64,000 bases of DNA from Calditrichota bacterium. GTDB taxonomy: Bacteria; Calditrichota; Calditrichia; Calditrichales; Calditrichaceae. This document shows, piece after piece, positions 1 through 8,770 of the stretch. Location: assembly GCA_024278755.1 (NCBI GenBank), contig JAJRSO010000059.1, forward strand, positions 1 to 64,000, in the 5' to 3' direction. How positions within the stretch are numbered: the first letter of the stretch is position 1; each line of letters opens with the position of its first letter. Made by a program: the position numbers and the translations under genes. The notes beneath the pieces are model-generated. The model searched no databases. It saw only the letters and a program-made list of their open reading frames with translations, and was not told the DNA's origin.

Positions 1-489
1 AATATATTTATGGGTTTTGGCTTCGATATCCGGATTTACGCGCAGAGCGATGCGGGTTTTCTTTTGCAGGCGGGCTGCCGTGGCGGCAACGGTTTCCATC
101 TCTTCGGCCGATTCGATATTGAGGGAATGGATTCCGCTGCGAATGGCAAAATCAATTTCGGCGGCGGTTTTACCCACCCCTGCAAAGACAATTTTTTGCG
201 GATCAAAACCTAAACGCAGAGCAAAATCCAGCTCCCCTCCAGAAACCACATCGGCGCCGAAACCAAGGTCGCGAACAAGCGCAAGAAGATGGGGATTGTA
301 ATTGGCCTTTAAGGCATAGCAGGGCATAAAATCGATTCCTTTGCCTGCTTCCAGTACCTGTGTGCCGTTTTGGACGATTTCGTTTTTACTGTAAATATAA
401 TATGGTGTTTCCCGTTCGGCGGAAAAAGAAACGAGGTCGATATCTTCGCAGTGCAGACGATTATTTTTATAAAGAAAATTTTGAGGCAT
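1..489 (-). CDS. lysA: Diaminopimelate decarboxylase, N-terminal part (cut by window edge)
   Basis: The reading frame starts at an ATG at 489 and stays open to base 1, giving 163 residues. LysA is a PLP enzyme that decarboxylates meso-diaminopimelate to lysine in the cytoplasm. The PLP-binding motif YALKANYNP is present with Lys61, followed by GFGADVVSGGEL and the strand ending RVNPD, all typical of the fold-III (alanine-racemase-like) barrel. The usual length is about 400 residues, so more than half lies outside the window. It is the last gene of the minus-strand run that contains the ABC transporter. Identification rests on these motifs; ornithine/arginine decarboxylases of the same fold are less likely. 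Confidence 0.9.
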   Translation of the reverse strand, partial: MPQNFLYKNNRLHCEDIDLVSFSAERETPYYIYSKNEIVQNGTQVLEAGKGIDFMPCYALKANYNPHLLALVRDLGFGADVVSGGELDFALRLGFDPQKIVFAGVGKTAAEIDFAIRSGIHSLNIESAEEMETVAATAARLQKKTRIALRVNPDIEAKTHKYI

Positions 490-589
490 ATTTTTCCCGA
501 AGTTAATTTAGATTCTTTACTAACGAATGGAAATTAACGGTTTCGCCAATACTTGGCAAGCGCTTTTCAATGGGCAAAGGACCGATGCT

Positions 590-1273
590 TTAAAATGGAA
601 AATCTTCCGCCTTCCATTGTTTTACTTCCTTTTGCGGAAGAATGTTTTTAACACGTCCTTTTTCCAAAACAATAACTTCGTCGCACCAGTCGCGCACCAG
701 TGGCAGAACATGAGAAGAAAGCAGAATGGTCTTTCCCCGGCCGGCAATTTTGCGCATATACTGCCGCAAATTATTAAGCGCACGCGTATCCAACCCGTTC
801 AGCGTTTCATCGAAAAGCAGGTACTTCGGGTTGCCAATCAGAGCGGCGGCGATGGCAATTTTCTGGCGCATTCCATGGGAAAAATCAACAATCAGCTCGT
901 CCTCCTTTTTTGCAAGACCCAGCATTGTATTGAATTGCCTTATTTCTTCTTCCAGCCGCGCGCTGTTGCGAATGCGGCCGATGAGTTGTAAAAACTCTTG
1001 CCCTTTTAAATAGGGTAAAAGTTCCACATCTTCCGGCGCATACGAACAATGCTCTTTCTGCCAGGAACGGTGGCGCCGAATTTCTTTCCCTTCAAAAAAC
1101 ACAGACCCTTCATAGATGTCAATCAATCCGGCACAGGCTTTTATCAGTGTGCTTTTCCCCGCGCCATTCGGGCCGATAAGGCCGTATATCTTCCCGGGGG
1201 GGAGCTCCAGAGACACCTGATCAAGAGCTGCAATTTCGTCGTAACGTATTGTAAGATTATCAATTTTAATCAT
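590..1273 (-). CDS. ABC transporter ATP-binding protein (ABC-2 exporter type)
   Basis: A 227-residue nucleotide-binding subunit, expected on the cytoplasmic face of an exporter. The Walker A motif GPNGAGKST is at residues 34-42, an APED segment stands in the Q-loop region as in many ABC-2 ATPases, the signature is a divergent FSHGMRQKI, Walker B is LLFDE, and the switch histidine is in LLSSHV. The partner is probably the membrane protein at 1652-2806, but the two are separated by about 380 bases holding a decayed GxxExxY gene, which is unusual for such a pair. The substrate cannot be told from sequence. Confidence 0.9.
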   Translation of the reverse strand: MIKIDNLTIRYDEIAALDQVSLELPPGKIYGLIGPNGAGKSTLIKACAGLIDIYEGSVFFEGKEIRRHRSWQKEHCSYAPEDVELLPYLKGQEFLQLIGRIRNSARLEEEIRQFNTMLGLAKKEDELIVDFSHGMRQKIAIAAALIGNPKYLLFDETLNGLDTRALNNLRQYMRKIAGRGKTILLSSHVLPLVRDWCDEVIVLEKGRVKNILPQKEVKQWKAEDFPF

Positions 1274-1339
1274 ATATTATCGTTCTTTACTTTCATTGCC
1301 GCGAATACGCGAATCTTTTTGCAAAGTTTAATTAGCGCC

Positions 1340-1560
1340 TTAGCGGTTTGTATTTTCCCACTCGATCACCTTTTTTTCTAAAACGATTCTTTTGTATTCT
1401 AATTTCAACAACCCGAAATTAATGATTAGCGTCAGTTTATTTCGTGATACTTTAAGATAATTGATGACCTGGGCAATGAATTCATCTGCAATGCCTGAAG
1501 CCGCTTTTATTTCTAAGATAATTTTATCTAATACCACAAAGCCCGCATCAAATCTATAAA
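1340..1560 (-). pseudogene. GxxExxY protein remnant (C-terminal half)
   Basis: The open part (GTG at 1537 to 1340) reads VVLDKIILEIKA, then a helix and INFGLLKLEYKRIV, the C-terminal half of the GxxExxY family (PD-(D/E)XK-like fold, function unclear). The same frame continues upstream with YRFDAGF, matching the family strand before the LEIKA motif, then meets a TAA at about 1567. The N-terminal half with the family's name-giving motif is absent. The flank at 1280-1332 resembles the degenerate sequence often found beside such genes. The call of a decayed gene is an inference from the missing half. Confidence 0.7.
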
Positions 1561-1651
1561 GAATTTACAATTCGGAAAGTTCTTTTAGCAAGCGTTTTTA
1601 TTTGTACCACCTTGCCCGCTTTAAAACAAAGCCGTATTAACAAACCTCCGT

Positions 1652-2806
1652 TCAGGAATTGTAAAACCGCCAGGTCTTAAAAAAATAAAAAGTCAGTAAA
1701 AAAACAGACGTCAACGGCCCGACCAGGCGGTAATTAAAAGACATGATTACAATAAACAAAATCGTAAAATGATAGGCGTAACCGGCCAGACGCGGATTAT
1801 CGTAAAATAAAATCTGAAAATTAATAACAACGGATAAAACCATGACGGCAAACAGGAGCAAGGCGCCAATCCAGTTAATTTGAATCCACACCGGAGCGCC
1901 GGCAAGTGTTAAAAAGATGAGCTGCCAAAGCAATAAAAACAATACAAATAGAATTTCCGTACTAAATTTGGAAAGCCAAACCCTGTAAAAGGGGAGCGGC
2001 AGGGTGCGGAAATACCAGTCGGGAGCGGGGGAAACATATTTACTGTTAAAATGCACGTTGTAATGCAGCCAAAACAGGACGGCGGAGAAAAACATCATCC
2101 ACATATCCTTGTCTGGGATTCCGGAGAAATACAAACCCGTTAGTACGATCATATAAAAAAACCAGGTGATAATTTTTAACCGGCGATAATTAGGATTGCG
2201 CCATAGACTTAAAAATTCCTTTGTAATAAGGAGACGAAGTTGGCCGGGTTTTTGAAAAGCGCTGTTTCGAACGTTGTTTTTTTGAATAGGTCTGAATGTA
2301 AGCGGAAATATTTTTTCAAAATGGATGGCTTTGCCGCCGCTATTACGCGCATAAATCCGGCCGGCCGTCGTTAGAATTAAAAAATCATATAATACAGAAA
2401 ATGTAAGCGCTAAAAGTCCCGCCAGGAAATTAAGTGGGAACAGCGCAAAAACAGCTATGAGCAGCAACAGGATTAGCGGGATTTGAAAAAGATGATAAAA
2501 CCAGCTTAGCAGTTGAAATCCCTGTGTTCGGGAAAGCGGCAACGTGTAAAACAGATGAAAGGTTTTGTTGCGGGGCAGGGCGTATTTAAAAATAAACGGC
2601 GCGCTTAACACGCTAAACAGTAAAAACAGATGAGAAATCAATAGACCCAGGATGAAAGGGGGCTGTGCCAAAGACGAGAACCATTTACTGATTTCCGACA
2701 TCAGAAAGAAAAAAACAATTAGACCCAAAAGGGAAAGCTGCAAACGCTGCCCGAATCCCATCTGGCGCCATCTGTTCAAAGGTTGTTTGATTAGCAGAGA
2801 AAACAT
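1652..2806 (-). CDS. ABC-2 type membrane permease, probable partner of the upstream-coordinate ATPase
   Basis: A 384-residue integral membrane protein with several long hydrophobic stretches: about residues 25-45, 52-72, 95-140, 210-230, 235-250 and several helices from 275 to the end. Basic segments such as RRLKIITW lie between helices. No catalytic motif is expected. Its place in the same minus-strand run as the ATPase at 590-1273 suggests one exporter of the ABC-2 class. The gene lies 59 bases beyond the GtrA gene, so cotranscription with it is plausible. Family assignment is by topology and context rather than by a diagnostic motif. Confidence 0.7.
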   Translation of the reverse strand: MFSLLIKQPLNRWRQMGFGQRLQLSLLGLIVFFFLMSEISKWFSSLAQPPFILGLLISHLFLLFSVLSAPFIFKYALPRNKTFHLFYTLPLSRTQGFQLLSWFYHLFQIPLILLLLIAVFALFPLNFLAGLLALTFSVLYDFLILTTAGRIYARNSGGKAIHFEKIFPLTFRPIQKNNVRNSAFQKPGQLRLLITKEFLSLWRNPNYRRLKIITWFFYMIVLTGLYFSGIPDKDMWMMFFSAVLFWLHYNVHFNSKYVSPAPDWYFRTLPLPFYRVWLSKFSTEILFVLFLLLWQLIFLTLAGAPVWIQINWIGALLLFAVMVLSVVINFQILFYDNPRLAGYAYHFTILFIVIMSFNYRLVGPLTSVFLLTFYFFKTWRFYNS

Positions 2807-2865
2807 TTTTGCTCATAGCTGAATTTAAATAAACGTTTTAAGTAACGTAAAACATCCGCTTTGTT

Positions 2866-3303
2866 TTAGTTTGTATCGGGTTTATCTTTAAATACCCAAA
2901 ATTCGCTGAGCAGAAAATTAGAAACCATTCCCGCCAGAATTCCGGCCAGATTACTCAGCAGGTAGAACAAATCGAATTGCAGAGTTAAAATGAGCAGTAC
3001 CAAATAATTTAAAAAAGCGCCAAGCGCGGCGGAAAAATAGTATTTCCATAAACGCTGGATATAACTATTATGCCGTTGCTCCCGGTTCACCTTCCAGGTA
3101 AAACGATCGTTCCAGCTGAAATTGTTAAATATGGCAACCGCAATGGCCAGCGGTGAAGCCAGAAAAATATCAATTTGTGCGAATGTATGCAGCAACCACA
3201 GTACAGCAGAATTTACGACAATTCCAGAGAGACCTATAAGGCCGAATTTAATAAAACGAATGTGCAGGCTGTTAGCGGTCAGCCGGTTGATAATTCTTTG
3301 CAT
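2866..3303 (-). CDS. GtrA family membrane protein
   Basis: 145 residues with four predicted membrane helices, the size and layout of GtrA proteins. GtrA-like proteins are thought to help move polyprenyl-linked sugars across the membrane for glycan decoration. Family signs are the early FIKFGLIGLSG segment, NFSWNDRFTW between helices 2 and 3, and LLSEFWVFKD near the end. The start overlaps the end of the glycosyltransferase gene by 32 bases, so the two were probably translated together and may have served one glycan-transfer pathway. Confidence 0.85.
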   Translation of the reverse strand: MQRIINRLTANSLHIRFIKFGLIGLSGIVVNSAVLWLLHTFAQIDIFLASPLAIAVAIFNNFSWNDRFTWKVNREQRHNSYIQRLWKYYFSAALGAFLNYLVLLILTLQFDLFYLLSNLAGILAGMVSNFLLSEFWVFKDKPDTN

Positions 3304-4750
3304 AATAACAGTAAATAGTCCTTACATCGTATTTTCCCGCAAAGCGATATTGGAATTTTGTTAACAGTTCCACCGAATCAAAAAAGGGACGGATATATTT
3401 CAAATCTTTTTTATATTCATGCCGGTTTGTGCAAATATACAAGGCGTCTTTTCCGTTTAGAGAATCCGGTTTTCCCCAAATATCAAACTGCAGCGCCGGA
3501 CGGCTATAAATATTTTGCGCGTATGTATCCTGCCGATCGGGCAGATAAAATTTAAGCAGGGAAGCGCTCTTATAGGAATTGGCGAAGATAAAACAATTTT
3601 TTGACCCGCCGAGTTTCTGCTGCTGCAGATATATTTTTTGTGAAGCATCCTGCCAGCCGCTCCAGGTATTCCCTTCACCCAGCGGAATATTCGGAACAAT
3701 CTGTAGCAGATGCATGATCAGAATTAAAAAAACAGAAAACCCGATTCCCACTTTCATCCAGGCGGAACGCCAGTTTATTTTTTCATAGAAGAACAAAACG
3801 GAAGCCATTATTAATCCCAGATAACCCGGGAGCAGCCAATTCATTTTAACCTGCTAACGCAGGCTGATCAGCAGAAACCCGCCGACTAAAAAAATGCCGC
3901 TTAAAAAGAAAAAGAAAATGCTGCTGTTTTCTTGCCAGACAGATTTGATTTTACCGCTCAGGCGGATAAATAAAACAAACACCAGCGGCGTGAGCAGCGC
4001 CAATTGGCTGGCAAGTAATTGAAGCAAATATTTGGTTTGCCACTTTTTAACATGCGCGGCACGGTCGGCAAACTGAAAACCGAGTGAGGCCCAGTTGTGC
4101 TGCGCATTCCAGTACAAAACGGGAAAAAAGGTTAAAAAAGTGACCAGCAGCGCCATATACGGCCAAATCGTTTTAAACCAGCGTCGCAGTTCCGGGCGGA
4201 TAAGGAGCATTATAAAAAAGGCCGGCAATAGTCCGGCGGCTGTGTATTTACTGACCAGTCCCAGCCCCAGTGCCAATCCGGTTAGCAGCCAGTAAACCGG
4301 CTTTTCGGTAAGCATAATCTTCTGAAAAAAATAAATGGACAAAAGCCAGAAAAAAAGCAGGGGCGTGTCCGGCACGATTAGCAAAGCGTACAGGTGGGCA
4401 AAAACTGTAATATTATATAAAAGGACCGCCCCAAAAGCAAGGCGGGCAGTTTTTTCTTCGTCCCAATTTACTGCTTGCCGTACGGTTAAAAACAGGAAAA
4501 CGTTGGTCAAAAGAGACCAAATCACGGCGCCGATTTTGACGCCGAAAACCGTATTGCCAAAAAGCAAAGCGCCCAGCCGGATAGAATATGCGGCCATGGG
4601 CGGATGGTCAAAATAGGACAAAGCGGGATTCTGTGCGTAATACCAGTAGTAAGCCTCCTGAGGAGAAATGGGTAAGAAATAAATATAGACCAGACGAAAG
4701 AGCGTAAGCCCCAGGGCAAAAACCCAAAAATTTTTTTCGGTCGAATTCAT
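3272..4750 (-). pseudogene. GT39-type (ArnT/PMT-like) membrane glycosyltransferase interrupted by an in-frame TAG
   Basis: Residues 1-298 from the ATG at 4750 carry the N-terminal helices and the family loop motif YFDHPPMAAY, where the Asp-His-Pro-Pro region follows an acidic pair of the first periplasmic loop (ISPQEAYYW). The frame then reads SLR, TAG (3854-3856), QVKMNW and continues without any shift for another 193 codons to 3272. The family normally reads straight through here, with a conserved N-W just after. One substitution would restore a protein of about 490 residues. Translation starts upstream of 4750 are possible (frame open to 4870), but the first helix follows this Met. TAG acts as a true stop in neighbours, so this is probably a recent pseudogene or a sequencing error. 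Confidence 0.8.
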
Positions 4751-4952
4751 ATGGTTCCACAAATTTTTAAAAGTAAACTGTATATATTTAAACAAATTCA
4801 AATATATGTTATTCCGGTTAAATGTTGGGAGTTGTTGATTCCGCTTGCATCGGATAAGTCCAATATACATATTAAAGGGATATTTACGGAAATATTTTTA
4901 TCATAAAAGCAGCCGGAAGAAAACAGGACTGCCGGTTTAAGGAGATAAATAA

Positions 4953-6089
4953 ATGCGTTATATCCTGATTCTATTCTTGTTTGTTGTGGCCGGATTTAGC
5001 CAGGTACAGGTTCCGGATTTAAAAGACGCGGCTCTGCCGTATTTAAAAACGCTGCATAAACCCGCATCGGCCGATGTATTCAAAGCACCGTCTCATTTTC
5101 CGCCGTTAAATCAGGATACGACCAACGCCTGCTGGAGCTTTGCCACGCTTTCTTTTCTGGAAACGGAGATGGCGCGGGTGGGGTTGGAGCCGGTAAAATT
5201 ATCCATGATGTATGCGGTGTATTATTCTTTTGTGGAAAAAGCACGCCGCTATGTGCAGACAAAAGGCGAATCGCGCTTCGCGCCCGGAGACCTGTTTAGC
5301 GGGGTACTGGAAACAGTAAAAAAATACGGAATGATTCCCTTTGACGTGTATTCGGGAAATGTGCGCCCCTGCAAAACCTTTAATCACCGCAGTCTGGAAC
5401 AAGAGCTTGCCCGTTTTATGAAAAAAATCAAAACGCTGCAACTATGGGACGAAGAACTGGTTGTCGCAAAGGTTAAACAAATTCTAAATTCACATTTAGG
5501 CGTACCGCCGGAGCAATTTGAATTTAAAGGAAAAACGTATACACCTAAATCATTTGTACAAAAAGTCGTCCGCCTGCCTTGGGAGGATTACCTAATGGTT
5601 ACCTCTTTTCAGTATGCGCCATTTGATACATTTATCGAATTAAAAGTGCCAGACAATTGGGCGCATCGGGAAACATTTTTTAATGTACCGCTGGATATCT
5701 TTTACGGCAGCCTGGAAAAAGCAGTTCAAAAAGGGTACACCGCAGCCTTCGACAGTGATACGGGTGAACCGGGAAGAATCGGCCGGGAAGATGCGGTTTT
5801 TGTACCGCAATATGATATTCCGGGGCGCTATATCAATCAGCCGGCGCGGGAGTTGCGCTTTAAAAACGGTTCTACCACCGATGACCATTTAATGCATATC
5901 CTGGCTTTTAAACAAATTGAAGGTGACGACTGGTTTCTGGTAAAAGATTCCTGGCGTACGGCCTGGACCGGCAGCGCAAAAGGGTACTATTATTTTCATG
6001 GAGATTATATCAAATTAAAAACATTGGCCTATATAATTCATAAAGATGCTATTCCTGATATTACTGAAAGTATAGCGGAATTTAAATAG
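4953..6089 (+). CDS. Secreted C1-family (papain-like, aminopeptidase C-type) cysteine peptidase
   Basis: 378 residues with a signal peptide (MRYILILFLFVVAGFSQ). The papain-fold catalytic set is visible: oxyanion Gln54, nucleophile Cys60 in NACWSFATL, and His315 in DHLMHILAF. The third position reads VKDSW, with Asp332 where the family has Asn (KNSW or ENSW). Overall arrangement and length fit the bleomycin hydrolase/PepC branch, but an exported one. A strong ribosome site (aaggagat) precedes the ATG. The Asn-to-Asp change may lower activity or alter pH dependence; that is inference. It is a stand-alone gene, divergent from the glycosyltransferase. Confidence 0.85.
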   Translation: MRYILILFLFVVAGFSQVQVPDLKDAALPYLKTLHKPASADVFKAPSHFPPLNQDTTNACWSFATLSFLETEMARVGLEPVKLSMMYAVYYSFVEKARRYVQTKGESRFAPGDLFSGVLETVKKYGMIPFDVYSGNVRPCKTFNHRSLEQELARFMKKIKTLQLWDEELVVAKVKQILNSHLGVPPEQFEFKGKTYTPKSFVQKVVRLPWEDYLMVTSFQYAPFDTFIELKVPDNWAHRETFFNVPLDIFYGSLEKAVQKGYTAAFDSDTGEPGRIGREDAVFVPQYDIPGRYINQPARELRFKNGSTTDDHLMHILAFKQIEGDDWFLVKDSWRTAWTGSAKGYYYFHGDYIKLKTLAYIIHKDAIPDITESIAEFK

Positions 6090-6281
6090 TGTTGGTATTT
6101 ACCGAAAGCGATTCGGCTTTCTGCCGCCGGGAGGTAAAAAAAAGGAACTACGAAAGCATTCGACAGAAAGCAAAGTCCTTTCGACCAAAACAACCGTTTT
6201 TCGTCCCGGCAGTCGAGCGGGATTGTATTTTATTCGGCTAAACGGCGTAAAGACGATATTTTGTTTTTGGCACGCAGATTG

Positions 6282-6313
6282 ATTATAACGGCGGCATTGA
6301 AAATCGTTATAAT
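6282..6313. promoter_or_regulatory. Perfect 9-bp inverted repeat ahead of the DUF4405 gene
   Basis: ATTATAACG (6282-6290) and CGTTATAAT (6305-6313) are exact inverted copies separated by 14 bases, ending just before the ribosome site (ataggag) of the gene at 6330. The layout fits an operator for a dimeric regulator or an mRNA hairpin near the start codon. No regulator can be named. Confidence 0.45.
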
Positions 6314-6329
6314 TTCATAGGAGTTTAAA

Positions 6330-7175
6330 ATGTCTGCCAAAACAAAGAAGAAATTTAACTGGCGCAGTTTTGTCAGTGTGTACATGACTTTTTCCGGAAT
6401 TATCATTGCTGTTTCCGGCGTCATCCTCTACATCGCTCCGGCGGGGCGGATTGCCAAATGGACGCATATTTCCATTCTCGGTCTGGAAAAAGACCAGTGG
6501 CAGTCTCTGCATACCATCTTTACCTTTATTCTGGTTATCGCTGTCGGATTCCATATTTATTACAACTGGAGACCGCTTGTTTCGTATCTGCGTACCCGTT
6601 TTCAGCAAAAGATTACGCTGCGCGGAGAGATGTGGCTTTCGTTGGTCGTAACCGTTTTTATTTTTGCCCTCGTGCTGGTAAACATACCGCCGTTTTCATC
6701 AGTAATGGATTTAGGAGAAAGCATTAAAGATACCTGGGCGACAAAACAAAACGAACCGCCTGTTCCGCATGCGGAAGAGATGACCATAAAAGAACTGGCC
6801 GATGCGGTGAAACGGCAACCGGATCGGCTTATTGCCAATCTGACCTCTAAGGGAATTTCAGCATCGGCAGAAGATCTGGTTAAAGATTTGGCGGAAAAAC
6901 AAAAGGTTACGCCAATGGAATTATTCAACCTGATGCAACTGAAAAAATCAGAAGAGATGCCTAAAGCATCATCTTATCAGGGTATGGGCTACGGCCGCAT
7001 GACATTGGAAGAGGTTTGCCAAAAGATGGGTATTACACCGGAAGATGCGCTGATGAACCTGCAGGAAGCGGGTATCATGGCAGACAAAGACGGAAATTTA
7101 AAAAATCTGGCGTCCGAATATGACAAACTTCCGATTGATTTGGTTAATATTATGAAAGGTATGAAAAGCGAATAG
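6330..7175 (+). CDS. DUF4405 membrane protein with helical C-terminal extension
   Basis: 281 residues. The N-terminal 125 residues hold three membrane helices (about 17-38, 58-80, 100-118) and match DUF4405, a cytochrome-b-like family: the motif DQWQSLHTI is followed by VGFHIYYNW, so His residues that could bind heme sit at both ends of helix 2. A linker leads to a soluble tail (residues 145-281) with short repeated helices, for example TIKELADAVK, ASAEDLVKDLA and TLEEVCQKMG, which resemble one another and may be repeats. The gene has its own leader with an inverted repeat and a strong terminator. A redox role is suggested but not shown. Confidence 0.75.
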   Translation: MSAKTKKKFNWRSFVSVYMTFSGIIIAVSGVILYIAPAGRIAKWTHISILGLEKDQWQSLHTIFTFILVIAVGFHIYYNWRPLVSYLRTRFQQKITLRGEMWLSLVVTVFIFALVLVNIPPFSSVMDLGESIKDTWATKQNEPPVPHAEEMTIKELADAVKRQPDRLIANLTSKGISASAEDLVKDLAEKQKVTPMELFNLMQLKKSEEMPKASSYQGMGYGRMTLEEVCQKMGITPEDALMNLQEAGIMADKDGNLKNLASEYDKLPIDLVNIMKGMKSE

Positions 7176-7196
7176 AATATTTTTCTGCCTAAACAT

Positions 7197-7233
7197 AAAA
7201 ACGGCTGTTTCGATAATGGAAACAGCCGTTTTT
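7197..7233. terminator. Bidirectional intrinsic terminator
   Basis: AAAAACGGCTGTTTC (7197-7211) is followed by a 7-base loop and its exact complement ending in five T residues (7219-7233). With A and T tracts on both sides it can end transcription from the DUF4405 gene on the plus strand and from pfkA on the minus strand. Confidence 0.9.
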
Positions 7234-7259
7234 GATTTAAAACCAGGTATTCTTTTTAC

Positions 7260-8357
7260 CTAATCGCCTAAATTTATCCCGATTCCACGGGCCGTTTTTA
7301 CCAGCTGATCGTCCGGACCAATACGGTTATAGGACGAAATGACTTTTTTAATGGGCAGGCCCACAATGTTGGGATGCTTGTAGGCGACCATTTGACCGAA
7401 GTTACCTTCGAGTACCATTTCAAACGCCTTAACGCCAAACTGGGTTGCCAGAACCCGGTCGTAAGCATTAGGAATTCCACCGCGCTGCAAATGTCCTAAA
7501 ATGGTAACCCGGATATCAGATTCGCAGCCGGCATCTTTAAGCTCTTTTTTAAGGCGTGAAGCGGCGCCGCCAAGATGTTTATGTGCATAACCGATTTCAT
7601 CACTTTCTTCGGCGGCGGCTTCACCGCCCACCGGCATGGCGCCTTCGGCAATTACAATAATAAGAACCCCGCGGTCATTGATAATGCGTTCGTGAATACG
7701 TTCAATAACGCTTTCTACCTTGTAGGGGATTTCCGGAATGAGGCAAACTTCGGCGCCGCCGGCAACCGATGAGTGCAAAGCAATCCAGCCGGCGTCCCGA
7801 CCCATCACTTCGAGAATAAAAATACGATTATGGCTTTCGGCTGTGGTTACCAGTTTATCCACGGCGTCGGTGGCAATTTCAACGGCGGTTTGAAAACCAA
7901 ACGTAAAATCCGTCCCGGCCAGATCGTTGTCGATGGTTTTGGGAACGCCGATGATATTAAGGCCTTTTTCAAACAATTTTTGTGAAATTGCCTGGGAGCC
8001 GTCTCCACCGATATTTATCACCGCTTCGATATTTTGATATTGTAAACGGCGCAGCATTTCATCGGAACGATCTGCGGAGGACCAGGTACCGTCTTTTTCT
8101 TTAATGGGCCAGGCAAAGGGGCCGCCCTTGTTGGTGGTGCCGATGATGGTGCCGCCTTTTACATGAATACCGGACACCTTGTGTTCGTCCAATACCATCA
8201 GTTCCATTGGTTCGCGCAAAACACCGTTAAACGCCTGGTAGGAACCCAGAATCTCCCAATCTCTTTCATGCGAAGCGCGTTTAACTATGCCGCGGATTAC
8301 CGCATTTAAGCCGGGACAATCACCGCCGCCGGTGGCTACTAAAACTCTCTTTTTCAT
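7260..8357 (-). CDS. pfkA: 6-phosphofructokinase, group III (mixed-signature) type
   Basis: 365 residues from the ATG at 8357, chosen over the ATG at 8375 because a GAGGA ribosome site sits 6 bases ahead. It phosphorylates fructose 6-phosphate in glycolysis. The N-terminal loop reads GGGDCPGLNAVIRG. GGDGSQ, with Gly at the position that selects the phosphoryl donor, points to ATP, whereas PKTIDND retains the Lys usual in PPi-dependent enzymes. This Gly plus Lys pair is known from ATP-using enzymes such as those of actinomycetes and trypanosomes. MGRDAGWIA and LGHLQRGG are also present. Donor preference is inferred. Confidence 0.92.
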   Translation of the reverse strand: MKKRVLVATGGGDCPGLNAVIRGIVKRASHERDWEILGSYQAFNGVLREPMELMVLDEHKVSGIHVKGGTIIGTTNKGGPFAWPIKEKDGTWSSADRSDEMLRRLQYQNIEAVINIGGDGSQAISQKLFEKGLNIIGVPKTIDNDLAGTDFTFGFQTAVEIATDAVDKLVTTAESHNRIFILEVMGRDAGWIALHSSVAGGAEVCLIPEIPYKVESVIERIHERIINDRGVLIIVIAEGAMPVGGEAAAEESDEIGYAHKHLGGAASRLKKELKDAGCESDIRVTILGHLQRGGIPNAYDRVLATQFGVKAFEMVLEGNFGQMVAYKHPNIVGLPIKKVISSYNRIGPDDQLVKTARGIGINLGD

Positions 8358-8770
8358 AAAATCCTCGGTTTTCATCAGTTTTTTTATTCGACTTCATAAC
8401 GAAGTATAAAAAATCATCGGATAATCTGCAATATAAATTAGTCGTGAAGAAAAAGAATTGGTTTTATTTAAATAAAAGAGTGAAATTACGGTTTGTAAAC
8501 AGGTCGTAGAAAAGGAACAACTGTTTATAATTCCATAATCGGTATTCGTAAATAAAAAAGAATATAAAAGGACGATTTCAGAAAAAAGTTCTGTGTCGAT
8601 GGAGTGGAGAATGATTTTAAAATAGTTAAACTACGGATAAATACGGATGAAACGCGGAAGAATGAGTTTTGTTAATTAAGTCCATGCGTATCAGTGGTAA
8701 ATTTGTTTTATTGGTTTTAGCTGCTTACGCAAAACAACATGAAACCTAAAAAAAGCATTCGGGAGCAGCG
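8358..8770. other. 413-base intergenic region with no gene found
   Basis: This is an AT-rich stretch between divergent genes that must contain promoters for pfkA and for the NFACT-R gene, though no clear -35/-10 pair stands out. The part at about 8628-8700 (ctacggataaatacggatga, later cgtatcagtggt) resembles the degenerate flanks commonly seen next to GxxExxY genes, without any coding remnant. Confidence 0.4.

Noticed and set aside
543-558. GCCAA-TAC-TTGGC hairpin after the ABC ATPase gene as a terminator
   Set aside because: The stem is only five pairs with a three-base loop and no T tract follows on the minus strand.
3854-3856. TAG read through as an amino acid (pyrrolysine or suppressor) in the GT39 gene
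   Set aside because: TAG is used as an ordinary stop in several neighbours, no pyl genes are seen here, and the family has no conserved special residue at this place.
6268-6283. Sigma-54-like TGGCACG-CAGA-TTGAT before the DUF4405 gene
   Set aside because: The -24 half is perfect but the essential GC of the -12 half is GA, so it is probably chance.
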